A DNA stretch of 64,000 nt, taken from NCBI GenBank assembly GCA_948602995.1, contig CAPEBR010000001.1:184199-248198 (forward strand), written 5' to 3'. This stretch comes from an uncultured Dorea sp. (GTDB taxonomy: Bacteria; Bacillota; Clostridia; Lachnospirales; Lachnospiraceae). The notes below the pieces were generated by a model that saw only the letters and a list, made by a program, of their open reading frames with translations, did no database searches and had not been told where the DNA came from. Below, in pieces: positions 43,294 through 52,526 of this stretch. The translations under genes were made by a program, and so were the position numbers. Numbering within the stretch: the first letter of the stretch is position 1; each line of letters begins with the position of its first letter.

Positions 43294-44112
43294 TTACCCA
43301 AACATGCGGTCAAACAGACTGACCTTTTTATTTTCAATAATACGTCCTTTAAATTTTGCTTCTCTTTCTGCTCTTTTTTCTGCTTTTTTCAATGTACGGT
43401 AATATTCGATATACTCAGCATAATGATCGCATACTGTCTCAATTGGACCAAATTCCTTCATCCTGCCTCCTTCCAGCCACATAGCTGTATCGCAGAATTC
43501 CCTTACCTGCACTAAAGAATGAGAAATAAACACAATTGTTTTACCCGTCTCCTTTAATTCTTTCATCCGCTCAAGACATTTTGCTGCAAAGCCTTTATCT
43601 CCTACTGATAAGGCCTCATCAATAATCATGATATCTGGATCCAGACACAAATTAATTGAAAAGCCGAGTCTGGACTTCATACCACTAGAGTATTTCTTCA
43701 CTGGCTGATAAAGAAAATCTCCAATCTCTGCAAACTCAATTACACCCTCGACAATCTCTTCCACCTTCTTTTTCGAAAGTCCTAAAAGGGCTCCTTTAAG
43801 CTGTATATTTTCAAGCCCTGTCAACTGCTTATTAAGTCCAGTATTAATCGCAACCAGTGCCTGTTCCCCCTGAACCTCAATCTCTCCTTCATCTGGAGAA
43901 GCTATTCCTGAAAGTACAAGCGCCATCGTTGATTTGCCCGAACCATTCGTTCCCAGGATACCTAAAACCTGTCCTTTCTTTATCTCAAATGAAATATCTC
44001 TCAGTGCATAAAAATACTGTGTCTTTTGCCCCTTTCCGGCTCCTTTGTCCTTTCTCCTAAGCTTATAGATCTTTGACACATTGCTAAATCGTATTGCAGT
44101 CTCTTGTTCCAT
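43294..44112 (-). CDS. ABC transporter ATP-binding protein for polysaccharide export (Wzt/TagH-like)
   Basis: A 272-residue ATPase. Walker A is GTNGSGKST (about 56-64), the signature is in KKYSSGMKSRLGFSINL, Walker B is DIMIIDEALSVGD, and the H-loop is in FISHSL. The spacing and the LGFSINLCLDPDIMIIDEAL wording are those of the Wzt/RfbB/TagH group, which exports lipid-linked polysaccharides or teichoic acid. There is no long C-terminal carbohydrate-binding domain as in some Wzt. It pairs with the permease gene 20 bp upstream. Confidence 0.9.
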   Translation of the reverse strand: MEQETAIRFSNVSKIYKLRRKDKGAGKGQKTQYFYALRDISFEIKKGQVLGILGTNGSGKSTMALVLSGIASPDEGEIEVQGEQALVAINTGLNKQLTGLENIQLKGALLGLSKKKVEEIVEGVIEFAEIGDFLYQPVKKYSSGMKSRLGFSINLCLDPDIMIIDEALSVGDKGFAAKCLERMKELKETGKTIVFISHSLVQVREFCDTAMWLEGGRMKEFGPIETVCDHYAEYIEYYRTLKKAEKRAEREAKFKGRIIENKKVSLFDRMFG

Positions 44113-44132
44113 CTGATTACCTCTGTCTCTTT

Positions 44133-44939
44133 TTAAATCAAATCTATGAATCTTGTCTTAAACTTGTACATCATATAGCTGCCGAAGAAAAACAATGCAA
44201 CTGTGAGCCCCCAGAACCATGCCATGGACCAGCTATATGCCATAAATCCTCGATGATAGAAAAAACAATCCCTGTATCCTTGTACCAGATAATAAATCGG
44301 ATTACAGGTTATAAGCCTTGAAATCAGGCCCTGTCCTACCTTTTCAATATTCCACAAGATCGGTGTAAGATAAAGAAGCATCCTCATAGATGCCAGTATC
44401 AGCTTGCGGGTGTCTCTTGCCAGCATGTTAAGGACCGATGTAGTAAGCGACAAAGATACCGAAAAAATAATTGTACAGAGCAGGTAATAGATTAGCCCAA
44501 GCCAATGCACGCTCGGATAATATCCCTGGGTAGCAAACACCACTATCAGTATAATCATCAGGCAAAAGTGGTCAAACAGCTTCTCCAGCACAACTGTCAT
44601 AGGTAATATGCTTACGGGAAATTTCATCTTTGTTATTACATCCACCTTTTTAAACACCGCATTACATCCATCTGTAATACACGGGCTCACAAAAAACCAT
44701 ACCACCATCCCTCCCAGCATCCAGACAAGATATGGGATCTCCCCTACATCCTTTCGGTTAAATACATATCCAAACACAAACCAGTACGTCAGCACCTGAA
44801 TCACAGGATTAGCAAAATTCCAAAATACTCCCAGCTTACTGTCACGCATATCGGCAAGAATCTCGTATTTTGCAATCGAAACAATCCTGTGGGTATTTTG
44901 AAGATTTTCAGTTAAAACATATTTCACACTTGTAAACAA
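44133..44939 (-). CDS. ABC transporter permease for polysaccharide export (Wzm/TagG-like)
   Basis: A 268-residue protein with six hydrophobic segments, of the ABC-2/TagG family. ADMRDSKLGVFWNFANPVIQ near residues 29-48 is the typical amphipathic entry, and CNPIYYLVQGYRDCFFY lies before the last segments. The start codon is TTG at 44939, 7 bp after AAGGAGG, with no better ATG nearby. It is the first gene behind a consensus promoter. An ABC exporter ahead of Wzx/Wzy genes implies either two assembly routes or export of a teichoic-acid-like polymer. Confidence 0.88.
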   Translation of the reverse strand: MFTSVKYVLTENLQNTHRIVSIAKYEILADMRDSKLGVFWNFANPVIQVLTYWFVFGYVFNRKDVGEIPYLVWMLGGMVVWFFVSPCITDGCNAVFKKVDVITKMKFPVSILPMTVVLEKLFDHFCLMIILIVVFATQGYYPSVHWLGLIYYLLCTIIFSVSLSLTTSVLNMLARDTRKLILASMRMLLYLTPILWNIEKVGQGLISRLITCNPIYYLVQGYRDCFFYHRGFMAYSWSMAWFWGLTVALFFFGSYMMYKFKTRFIDLI

Positions 44940-44975
44940 AACTCGTCCTCCTTACAGGCCATGCATGCTTCAATT

Positions 44976-45004
44976 ATTATACTAGAGTATATCCCTTTTG
45001 TCAA
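44976..45004 (-). promoter_or_regulatory. Consensus sigma-A promoter of the 24-kb nonulosonate glycan operon
   Basis: On the minus strand TTGACA (44999-45004) and TATAAT (44976-44981) are both perfect and separated by 17 bp. The start of transcription would be about 30 bp before the ribosome binding site of the ABC permease gene. It lies in the 77-bp gap after the dehydratase gene, so it can boost the genes from 44939 down to about 21024. Confidence 0.9.
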
Positions 45005-45016
45005 AATCTTCCGGGG

Positions 45017-46846
45017 TTATTCAGCAGCTATAACTATATTTCTTCTGTATGTCGTGCATACTTCTGATAGAATCTCCTGTATTCTTTCGTCATTTTCCAT
45101 ACTCTTCTCTATCAGTTTATTTAAATCTTCATGAAAGTGCTTCTCATCCATAGCAATTGGATGCCCCACAAATATTTTCTCATTTGCAGTCTTTGTCAGA
45201 CCCTCTTCATCCATAAGAAGCTCTTCATATAACTTTTCTCCTGGTCTGAGTCCTGTGATGCGAATCATAATATCCTCATTAGGCTTGTAACCCTTGATCC
45301 GGATCAGATTCTCTGCCAGCTCGTAAATCTTAACCGGCTTACCCATATTAAGTACAAAGATCTCTCCTCCCTGGGCAAAGAGGCTTGCCTGCAGCACCAA
45401 AGACACCGCCTCAGGAATGGTCATAAAATATCGGGTAATATCCTTATGGGTCACCGTTACTGGTCCTCCCTCTTCAATCTGTTTTAGGAAAAGGGGAATA
45501 ACAGAGCCATTACTTCCGAGCACATTCCCAAAACGGACTGCTGCAAATCGTGTATGCGCTGATTTCCCGGCATAACTCTGGACAATCATCTCACAGATTC
45601 TCTTTGTTGCACCCATAACATTTGCAGGCCGCACTGCCTTATCTGTAGATATGAGGGTAAAGTTCTCTGCTTTATGTAGATCGGCCAGCCTTACCACATT
45701 CAATGTTCCAAGACAATTATTCTTAATGGCTTCATTGGGCGAATCCTCCATTAAAGGCACATGTTTGTGTGCTGCCGCATGGTATACGATCTGCGGTTTA
45801 AATGTTTCGAACAACTTATTCATCCTGTCATAGTCTCTGACAGACCCGATACGTGTAATAATCCGAAGTTCTGGATAATGACGCTCAAGCTCTGTCTGGA
45901 TCGCATATGCGTTATTTTCGTAGATATCAAAAACAATCAGCTTCGCGGGATTATATTTTACAATCTGACGGCACAGTTCTGAACCAATAGAACCTCCTCC
46001 TCCTGTTACCAGCACAACCTTTGCTTCTAAAAAGGCACCAATTCCTTCCTGATTCACCTGTACAGGATCCCTGCCAAGCAAATCTTCATAACGCACCTCC
46101 CGCACCATCGCGGAAAGTGATTCTGTAAACCCCACCGCAATTGCCGGCAAAATCTTCACATCAGCTTCCGTTTCATGGCAGATATTTAAAATAGACTGTA
46201 TCGCATCTGACTTAGCAGATGGTATTGCAATAATAATTTCGTCAATCACATATTTTTTTACAACTGTCGGTATCTTCTCTCTTGTCCCTACAATTGGAAT
46301 ATTTCGAAGATATTTTCCTTTTTTATTCACATTATCGTCAACAATGCATACAATATTCCTTGGACTTGGACTTGAATTCTGAGTCTCCTGAATTAAAATC
46401 GAAGCAGCCGATCCGCCTCCAACCAGTAAAGTTCGTTTCTTTGAGCCCTTGTTATTTCTTCGCTGTAAAAGCTGCTTCTGAATCCGTCTGCCAAATCTAA
46501 GAACTGAAAAAATCAAAAACAGCAGTACTGCATCAAAAATATAAAAGCTTCTTGGCATAGCTATCTGAAAAAGTACGCGATATAAAACATAAAGTGTCTC
46601 TATACAGGCAGACGCTTTACATATAGCTATCCCCTCTTCCATAGATGCATATGTCCAGACTCTATTGTACAATCGAAAGACTTTGAGCACTGCAACGGCA
46701 ATAATAGCATCAATTGGCAGGCAATACAATGCGGAATTCAAAAATATTTCGGGAATTTCCCCAAAATTAAATCTCAGTCCCAATGAAAATAGCGAGCTGA
46801 AAATGACAATGCACACATCACAAATACCTATTAAAATTTCTCTCAT
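45017..46846 (-). CDS. Membrane UDP-GlcNAc 4,6-dehydratase (PglF/CapD/WbpM-like)
   Basis: A 609-residue protein: four hydrophobic segments in residues 1-115, a Rossmann-like linker domain (TLLVGGGSAASILIQET), then an extended SDR catalytic domain with VLVTGGGGSIGSELCRQI and STDKAVRPANVMGATKRICE, the family's catalytic stretch. It converts UDP-GlcNAc to the UDP-4-keto-6-deoxy form, the first step to bacillosamine, FucNAc or QuiNAc. The aminotransferase at 21024-22337 and the NeuD/PglD-like genes could continue this to a bacillosamine-type sugar. RBS GGGAGAG precedes the ATG. Confidence 0.88.
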   Translation of the reverse strand: MREILIGICDVCIVIFSSLFSLGLRFNFGEIPEIFLNSALYCLPIDAIIAVAVLKVFRLYNRVWTYASMEEGIAICKASACIETLYVLYRVLFQIAMPRSFYIFDAVLLFLIFSVLRFGRRIQKQLLQRRNNKGSKKRTLLVGGGSAASILIQETQNSSPSPRNIVCIVDDNVNKKGKYLRNIPIVGTREKIPTVVKKYVIDEIIIAIPSAKSDAIQSILNICHETEADVKILPAIAVGFTESLSAMVREVRYEDLLGRDPVQVNQEGIGAFLEAKVVLVTGGGGSIGSELCRQIVKYNPAKLIVFDIYENNAYAIQTELERHYPELRIITRIGSVRDYDRMNKLFETFKPQIVYHAAAHKHVPLMEDSPNEAIKNNCLGTLNVVRLADLHKAENFTLISTDKAVRPANVMGATKRICEMIVQSYAGKSAHTRFAAVRFGNVLGSNGSVIPLFLKQIEEGGPVTVTHKDITRYFMTIPEAVSLVLQASLFAQGGEIFVLNMGKPVKIYELAENLIRIKGYKPNEDIMIRITGLRPGEKLYEELLMDEEGLTKTANEKIFVGHPIAMDEKHFHEDLNKLIEKSMENDERIQEILSEVCTTYRRNIVIAAE

Positions 46847-46922
46847 CCCAACTCTCCCTGTATAGTTTCATCCTCTGCGGGCAACACATAACTGCTGCTG
46901 AATCAGAGAAATAAATCTTTTC

Positions 46923-48320
46923 TTATCTTTCCTTCTTGTCCTTCTCCCACTTCTCAAACCGATATTCGCAGTGCCTCTTTTTTTTATCAAATGCCTCCGT
47001 ACTGCTATCCGCCTTCAGAAGAACGATCACGGTCTGAAAGATCAGCTGGATATCCCGCAGGATGCTAAACTGCTCAATATACATCATATCCATAATCAGC
47101 TTGTCCTTCGGGGAGGTATTATACTTTCCAGCAATCTGGGCCAGACCGGTAAGCCCTGCCTTCATGCGGAGACGGTATTTGAACTCTGGAAGCTCTTCCG
47201 TGTAAGTCTCAACATTTTTAATCATCTCGGGGCGGGGACCAACAAAGGTCATATCTCCCTTTAACACATTCCAGAGCTGCGGAAGCTCATCTATCCTGGT
47301 CTTGCGCAGAAACAGTCCTGGCTTCGTAATCCGGTCATCACCTTTTGTAGCCGAATAATTTTCTACATTCTGCTTCATAGTCCTAAGCTTATAGACTTGA
47401 AAGCGTCTGCCGTTAATGGTAGCACGCTCCTGTTTAAAAAGAACCGGCCCCCCGTCATGCATCTTGACTGCAATCATTCCCCCAAGCCACAGCGGCAGTG
47501 TTATGACACCGAAGATAAGTGACAGGACAATATCAAGCAGGCGCTTCATAATACGCTGCTCCATGGTCAGCGCCTTGACATTTTTGTTCAGCAGATACAT
47601 GTCATCCAGGGAATACTGTTTTGCATTTAGTTCCATGATATCCTCAATCTCCGGATTAAAATAGACATTCACCTTATATTTGTAACTCCACCGCATAATA
47701 TCTGTCCGGGCTTCTACAGGCACATCATATATAAATACAGTCTCCACATCCCGGATGCAGCGTTTAATTTTATCACTATGGTAATCCAGAACACTGGCAA
47801 TCTCATACTGCTTCTGATATCTCTTAATGGCAAATACAATCTCATCCAGACTGTCCTGGGAGGACGTAATCACACAGCATTTCTCTGGTCTGTGAAATTT
47901 AAAAAAAAGCCAGTTCCCCGCATAAGCGAAGAAAATAATGATCAGTATCTGAACAACCATCGCAATCCCCAGAAGTCCCAGGCTGTTCAGCCGGAACTGG
48001 TTGACATCCGGTGTATTCGTTCTCATGATCATAAGCTGCAGGTATGTGACAATATCTGCACAGATGACTGTCAGGGTAAGAGAATAGATAATCGGCTTGC
48101 TCTTTCTCCGTCCCACGTCATATTTTCCATATACTGACAGGAACAAAAGCCCTACTACAACGAATGTCAGGATAGTAACACCAAGCATTCGGGATAGCCT
48201 CGTAAGACCGATGCTCTCTCTGCCCAGTATCTTAATAAATGCTGCCATCATGGACAGATACAATACCGCCTTCACAAAAAGCCACAGTGTTGTTTCAAAT
48301 TTGTACAAATGTTTCTTCAT
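46923..48320 (-). CDS. Priming polyprenyl glycosylphosphotransferase (third in window)
   Basis: A 465-residue enzyme with four hydrophobic segments in the first 130 residues, a central Rossmann-like part, and the catalytic C-terminus: KRLLDIVLSLIFGVITLPLW, FKQERATINGRRFQVYKLRT, RIDELPQLWNVLKGDMTFVG, GPRPEMIKNV and GLTGLAQIAGKYNT. Compared with the other two priming enzymes the signature reads RIDELP rather than SLDELP. Its sugar specificity cannot be told. It may start a third glycan, or the same one under other conditions. It lies between the nucleotidyltransferase and the dehydratase gene. Confidence 0.86.
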   Translation of the reverse strand: MKKHLYKFETTLWLFVKAVLYLSMMAAFIKILGRESIGLTRLSRMLGVTILTFVVVGLLFLSVYGKYDVGRRKSKPIIYSLTLTVICADIVTYLQLMIMRTNTPDVNQFRLNSLGLLGIAMVVQILIIIFFAYAGNWLFFKFHRPEKCCVITSSQDSLDEIVFAIKRYQKQYEIASVLDYHSDKIKRCIRDVETVFIYDVPVEARTDIMRWSYKYKVNVYFNPEIEDIMELNAKQYSLDDMYLLNKNVKALTMEQRIMKRLLDIVLSLIFGVITLPLWLGGMIAVKMHDGGPVLFKQERATINGRRFQVYKLRTMKQNVENYSATKGDDRITKPGLFLRKTRIDELPQLWNVLKGDMTFVGPRPEMIKNVETYTEELPEFKYRLRMKAGLTGLAQIAGKYNTSPKDKLIMDMMYIEQFSILRDIQLIFQTVIVLLKADSSTEAFDKKKRHCEYRFEKWEKDKKER

Positions 48321-48425
48321 CCATTCACCGCCATGTAATTCTATGATACAGGCATCTAAAGATCATGCGCTTCCTCCTTACATGAAAAGACATAACTTTA
48401 GGATGCCGGGACACATTCCATATCT

Positions 48426-49352
48426 TTACACTCTTTCGAACAGCTTCTCAGGATATTCACCTTTTTCAACCAGCTCCCGGATGCACTGAACGACTGTCTC
48501 CTTATCTTCCTTGTATGTGACTCCGAACCATTTGTCCTTTGACCTGAGCACCTTCACCCGGGTTCTTCCGTTCAGAAGCAGATCCCCGATAATTGCCGGC
48601 AGAAGATACTCTGCCTTCGGTTCATCCGGGGAAATTCTTTCCAGGAATTCTGAAAATCCTTTTTCCAGTATCTCAAAGAATTCCGGTCTTAAAGCCCACA
48701 TGTTCATGGACACAACTGCGTCCAGATTCAGTGTAATCTCCTCGCCGTTCCTCTCGGCATACACCTGCTCCCCCCGCTTTTCAATTCCATAGGTCTCCCG
48801 GATTGCCTCCAGCATATGGTTCTCTCCCACCCGGCAGACACCTCTTGTCACGGTTCCGTTATCACTCAGCGTATTTTTCAGGACAAATCCTACCATGCCA
48901 ATGTTCATCTGCCCTGCAGATGTCTGTTCCTGATTCAGGTAGTGAAAGGCTTCCCTGTAGGCTTCCTTTCCGTAGTAATCATCTGCATTAATGACAAGGA
49001 AAGGTTCCTTTACCACATCTCTGCAGCAGAGAATCGCCTGACCTGTTCCCCAGGGTTTCGTTCTGGAGTGAAATTTCCCCAGGAAGCAGTCTGGAATATC
49101 CGCAAGTTCCTGGTAGACATATGCAACTTCCGCCTGCTTCTCGATTCGGTTTCCAATCGCCGCCCTGAATTCACGCTCTATATCCTTCTTGATTACAAAT
49201 ACAACTTTATTAAACCCTGCCTCGATAGCATCAAAGATGGAATACTCCATAATCACTTCCTGATTCGGGCCTACCGGCGCCAACTGCTTAATGCCCCCTC
49301 GGAATCTGCTCCCGATTCCTGCTGCCATTATGACCAATGTTATTTTCTTCAT
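48426..49352 (-). CDS. Sugar nucleotidyltransferase (GalU/RmlA-like fold)
   Basis: A 308-residue nucleotidyltransferase. VIMAAGIGSRFRGGIKQLAPVG is the pyrophosphorylase loop, PWGTGQAILCCRDVV and INADDYYGKEAYREAF contain the substrate and metal-binding residues. The wording (G.GSRFGG.KQL..VGP) is that of a group frequent in Firmicutes beside polysaccharide genes, whose exact sugar is not known to me. Good RBS AAGGAAAA. It lies 26 bp after the glucosaminidase gene and 105 bp before the priming transferase. Confidence 0.78.
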   Translation of the reverse strand: MKKITLVIMAAGIGSRFRGGIKQLAPVGPNQEVIMEYSIFDAIEAGFNKVVFVIKKDIEREFRAAIGNRIEKQAEVAYVYQELADIPDCFLGKFHSRTKPWGTGQAILCCRDVVKEPFLVINADDYYGKEAYREAFHYLNQEQTSAGQMNIGMVGFVLKNTLSDNGTVTRGVCRVGENHMLEAIRETYGIEKRGEQVYAERNGEEITLNLDAVVSMNMWALRPEFFEILEKGFSEFLERISPDEPKAEYLLPAIIGDLLLNGRTRVKVLRSKDKWFGVTYKEDKETVVQCIRELVEKGEYPEKLFERV

Positions 49353-49377
49353 TTTTACTTTTCCTTTTTCTCTATTT

Positions 49378-51879
49378 TTATTTTCTTCTCAGATATTTTG
49401 ATGCTACATAATAATATTTCTTACTCTTATAGATCTTATACCATTTATATCCACCTGACCTTTTCGACCAGCCCTTAACAACTTTAACTAATGCGCCCTT
49501 TCTCAGCGATCCCCTCTGTGCATAGGATGTTCCAGGACCGCTCCGGTATAGTACCGCTGTCTTCGCCTTATAGGCTGCATACTTTACTCTTTTTCCTTTG
49601 ACGCCTTTGGTATTGTATGAGCTCTGGCCGCTGCTGTTATATGCCCGGACTGTATAATAATAGGTTTTTCCCTTCTTTGCAGTTTTATCCTTATAAGACA
49701 CTTGATTCACGCCTTTTACTACGGCAATCTTGATCCATTTTCCTCCGGATGTCTTACGGTACACATAATATCCGGATGCCTTTGCTGACCTCTCCCAGTT
49801 CACCTTAATATAAGAAGAATAGCCCACTGCTGATTTCAGCCTGGGTGCGGTGAGGGACGATGGGGATGATGTGGAGGAACCTACTGTAATTCCCACTACA
49901 TCCATAGTCTTGCCACAGCCGGATACTGCATAAATCATACAGGTCCCCTTTTTGACACCCTTCACAACACCTTCATCATCTATGGTTGCTACTGCAGGAT
50001 TGCTGCTCTCATAGTAGATTGTCTCGTTCTCCCCTGCGCCACTGACGCTTATCTGTTTTGTCTTTCTCACCTTGACCGTCTTATCTGCATTCATCTTAAG
50101 GTAAGCAGACGAGATATATCCGGTTTCAGACTTATATGTAACCTTTAGCCAGTAAGGATTGGAAAGCTGCTGGAGAACAGTTGTCTCCTTATCTGTAAAG
50201 ATACCGCCTTCCACTTTCACTGATGCATTCTTTGGAATCTTTACAATGCTCTTGTGTCCGGCAGAAGGACCTTTACGCAGATTAACAGCAGCAGTTGTCT
50301 TTCCTGTCTTTACAGACTTCTTAATCTTAATCTGATTCGTATGTGCAGGCATGTTCTTATACACTGGAATATAAAACACATAAGGATTCTCCATAATTCC
50401 CATATTGTCATAGGACGTATAAGTAGATCTCGCCTCTGATGCTGCTCCGGTCACATTCTGCATATACTGGTTATTATAATATGGTTCCACCACCGTATTA
50501 TATTTTTCGAAATATATAGTATTCTGCCCTCTTGCAATGTAGGACTGTGCCAGAAACTGGGCCCCTCCGTCAATGGATTTGACCGGGGAGTTCCACGGAC
50601 GTCCGTAACCTGATTTTCCTTTTGCATAAGAGAGCCCATTGGCTACGGCAGAGCCTGTAGCAGTGGATGTGGCCCCGATGTTGAAAAAGTTATAATAGCC
50701 CCTGTAGGACACACCTCCGTAGGAAAAGTTCCCGGAGATGCTTCCATTCTTCAGGCTGGCGCTCGTCTCCTGTCTGATCTTTGCTGCAAGGAAAAGAGGG
50801 CTTACGTTATGCTCCGCTCCTGCTGCAAAGATTACTTGTCCGTAAGTCTTATCAAGAGAGACTGTCTGCCCTTTCTTATTTATATAGGATATCTTCCTGT
50901 TCGCCAGATCCGTCCCTGCCAGGACTGCCTCCACACCTTGCACGCTATGGCAGCTCTCATTGTAATCCAACGCCTCAAACATATAAATATATTCCTCTGT
51001 CAGGAAATTCCTTGGATCTGCATAGTATGCGATCGCCGGTCTGCTGGCAGTTACCCATGATAGTCCGTCTTTCGGAACATAGGTTCCCCTTGATGCATTG
51101 TAATCCCCGGGGGCCCTGCTGAGAAGCAGATTCCCGGAGGTGATTGGAATCAGGCTCCGGTTCCCGGAGGCCTGCGCCTTTACCACCTGGTTCCAGTCAA
51201 GGCCTGTATCCACTGCAACAAAGACCCATCCCGGATGCTTCCCGTGAAGTGCTTCCAGATATCCTCTGTAGGACTCTGGAAATTTTGCAAGCTCCGTATT
51301 GTAGTCTGCCAAAGCTGTACGCGCTCCATATGCGCCAAGCCAGCGTTCATATCCGGCAAGAAGACTGCTTGTCCCACTGTCGGGTCCGGCTTCCATCTTC
51401 ACTTCATCGATTGTATCCAGGCTGTCTGTCATATCATCTGACGGTACTCCCAGATCACCTGAACTGTCCTGAATATCTGCACTGGCTTCTCCTGGCCCGC
51501 CAGTTTCCGGCTTGTCCGGCCCGGTCTGGCCTGCCATGTCCTGATTTCCAAAAACCGGTATATCCGGACTTACGGTATCCGTCCCCTGGCTTCCACTGCT
51601 CCCCTGGCCATCCGTCAGGCTTCCTGTGCCTCCTGGAGCAGTATCCTGGTTTCCTGCGTCTGCATCCTGGCTTCTGTCTGTATCCTGGTTGTTTGTGACG
51701 TCCTGATCATCCTCCGGGATTTCCGGACCCTTCTCATCCTTCCCAGATCCATCTGCATCCTTAAAAAAAGCAACAGGTGTTCCCTCTGTTTTCCTGCTCT
51801 CAGGCTCTGCGGCATAAGAAACAGTTCCGCATAATAACACACCTGTCAGTATGAATGATAATATTCTATAGTATTTCAT
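49378..51879 (-). CDS. Exported N-acetylglucosaminidase-type wall hydrolase with SH3, Big2-like and FN3 domains
   Basis: An 833-residue secreted protein. Signal peptide 1 to about 23 (ILSFILTGVLLCGTVSYAAE), then an acidic Asp/Gly/Gln-rich linker (about 30-165), a LytD/Auto-like glucosaminidase domain (about 185-510, with SPLFLAAKIRQETSAS carrying the catalytic glutamate), an SH3b domain (about 525-595), a bacterial Ig-like stretch (about 600-665, YYESSNPAVATIDDEGVVKG), an FN3 repeat (about 675-765) and a C-terminal SH3b repeat (YRSGPGTSYAQRGSLRKG). It would cleave GlcNAc-MurNAc bonds in peptidoglycan and bind the wall. A promoter with extended -10 stands 120 bp upstream. Confidence 0.88.
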   Translation of the reverse strand: MKYYRILSFILTGVLLCGTVSYAAEPESRKTEGTPVAFFKDADGSGKDEKGPEIPEDDQDVTNNQDTDRSQDADAGNQDTAPGGTGSLTDGQGSSGSQGTDTVSPDIPVFGNQDMAGQTGPDKPETGGPGEASADIQDSSGDLGVPSDDMTDSLDTIDEVKMEAGPDSGTSSLLAGYERWLGAYGARTALADYNTELAKFPESYRGYLEALHGKHPGWVFVAVDTGLDWNQVVKAQASGNRSLIPITSGNLLLSRAPGDYNASRGTYVPKDGLSWVTASRPAIAYYADPRNFLTEEYIYMFEALDYNESCHSVQGVEAVLAGTDLANRKISYINKKGQTVSLDKTYGQVIFAAGAEHNVSPLFLAAKIRQETSASLKNGSISGNFSYGGVSYRGYYNFFNIGATSTATGSAVANGLSYAKGKSGYGRPWNSPVKSIDGGAQFLAQSYIARGQNTIYFEKYNTVVEPYYNNQYMQNVTGAASEARSTYTSYDNMGIMENPYVFYIPVYKNMPAHTNQIKIKKSVKTGKTTAAVNLRKGPSAGHKSIVKIPKNASVKVEGGIFTDKETTVLQQLSNPYWLKVTYKSETGYISSAYLKMNADKTVKVRKTKQISVSGAGENETIYYESSNPAVATIDDEGVVKGVKKGTCMIYAVSGCGKTMDVVGITVGSSTSSPSSLTAPRLKSAVGYSSYIKVNWERSAKASGYYVYRKTSGGKWIKIAVVKGVNQVSYKDKTAKKGKTYYYTVRAYNSSGQSSYNTKGVKGKRVKYAAYKAKTAVLYRSGPGTSYAQRGSLRKGALVKVVKGWSKRSGGYKWYKIYKSKKYYYVASKYLRRK

Positions 51880-52001
51880 GATCTTTCTCCCTTAATAATC
51901 TGAACCCTCATAATCTGGCAGCTGTCTGACACCTGCAGCATTACATGAAAGTAACTGCCAGGCGCCTTCACAGTTACACATTTAGTTACATTATCTGAAT
52001 C

Positions 52002-52030
52002 ATTATAACATCTTCTGGCTACTTCCGCAA
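52002..52030 (-). promoter_or_regulatory. Sigma-A promoter of the glucosaminidase gene
   Basis: On the minus strand TTGCGG (52025-52030) and TATAAT (52002-52007) are 17 bp apart, and TGT before the -10 makes an extended TGn element. Between promoter and gene lies a 7-bp inverted repeat GTAACTG/CAGTTAC (51951-51957 with 51971-51977), so the leader of about 115 nt may fold. Confidence 0.75.
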
Positions 52031-52091
52031 TCCGCAGAATCTTGAGATATTCTTAAGTATAGCACTTCATATGAACAGCAGCCTTTTAGGG

Positions 52092-52526
52092 TTACTGTCC
52101 ACGGAGTGAGCAGCAGCCACTTTTGAAAACAAGGAATCTCTGTCCGATGTAATTCAGAACTACAAACAGACACATCCCCGCCACCATAGCCGCATTGTCC
52201 CGCACAGTCAGGGAATATCCGCCCAGCAGGGAGTGCACGCACGGCTTTGCGATCCCGTAGGCCAGAATATAGCAGACCGTAATATTGATTATAAAACGCA
52301 GTACCTCGCCAAATGATTTCTCTCCGCTCTTGAATGTGAAGTATTTATTCAGGAAAAAACTAACAATACTTCCCACAATATAATTTAGGGCCGACGCCAC
52401 CCAGTATCCCGCATGAAAGACATTATAGAACAGGAACATAATGCTTGTCCCAACAAGTGTGTTAATGACTCCTACAATCAGAAATTTTATTGTTACCCAG
52501 TCTATTGGTTTCTTCATTTTCTTCAC
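52092..52526 (-). CDS. GtrA-family membrane protein
   Basis: A 144-residue protein with four hydrophobic segments, GtrA/DPMS-like. FLIVGVINTLVGTSIMFLFY is the first segment, and KYFTFKS and QRFLVFKSG are family signatures after the second and fourth. GtrA proteins are thought to flip undecaprenyl-phosphate-linked sugars. The start is GTG, overlapping the stop of the GtrB-like gene (GTGA), with AAGGAAGG before it. With its two neighbours it forms a three-part Gtr-type system. Confidence 0.85.
   Translation of the reverse strand: MKKMKKPIDWVTIKFLIVGVINTLVGTSIMFLFYNVFHAGYWVASALNYIVGSIVSFFLNKYFTFKSGEKSFGEVLRFIINITVCYILAYGIAKPCVHSLLGGYSLTVRDNAAMVAGMCLFVVLNYIGQRFLVFKSGCCSLRGQ

Noticed and set aside
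51144..51698. Plus-strand frame of 184 codons
   Set aside because: Antisense to the Asp/Gly/Gln-rich linker of the glucosaminidase; composition explained by that repeat-rich stretch.
52003..52242. Minus-strand 79-codon frame
   Set aside because: Lies across the end of gtrA and the promoter of the glucosaminidase gene in another frame; no start signal.
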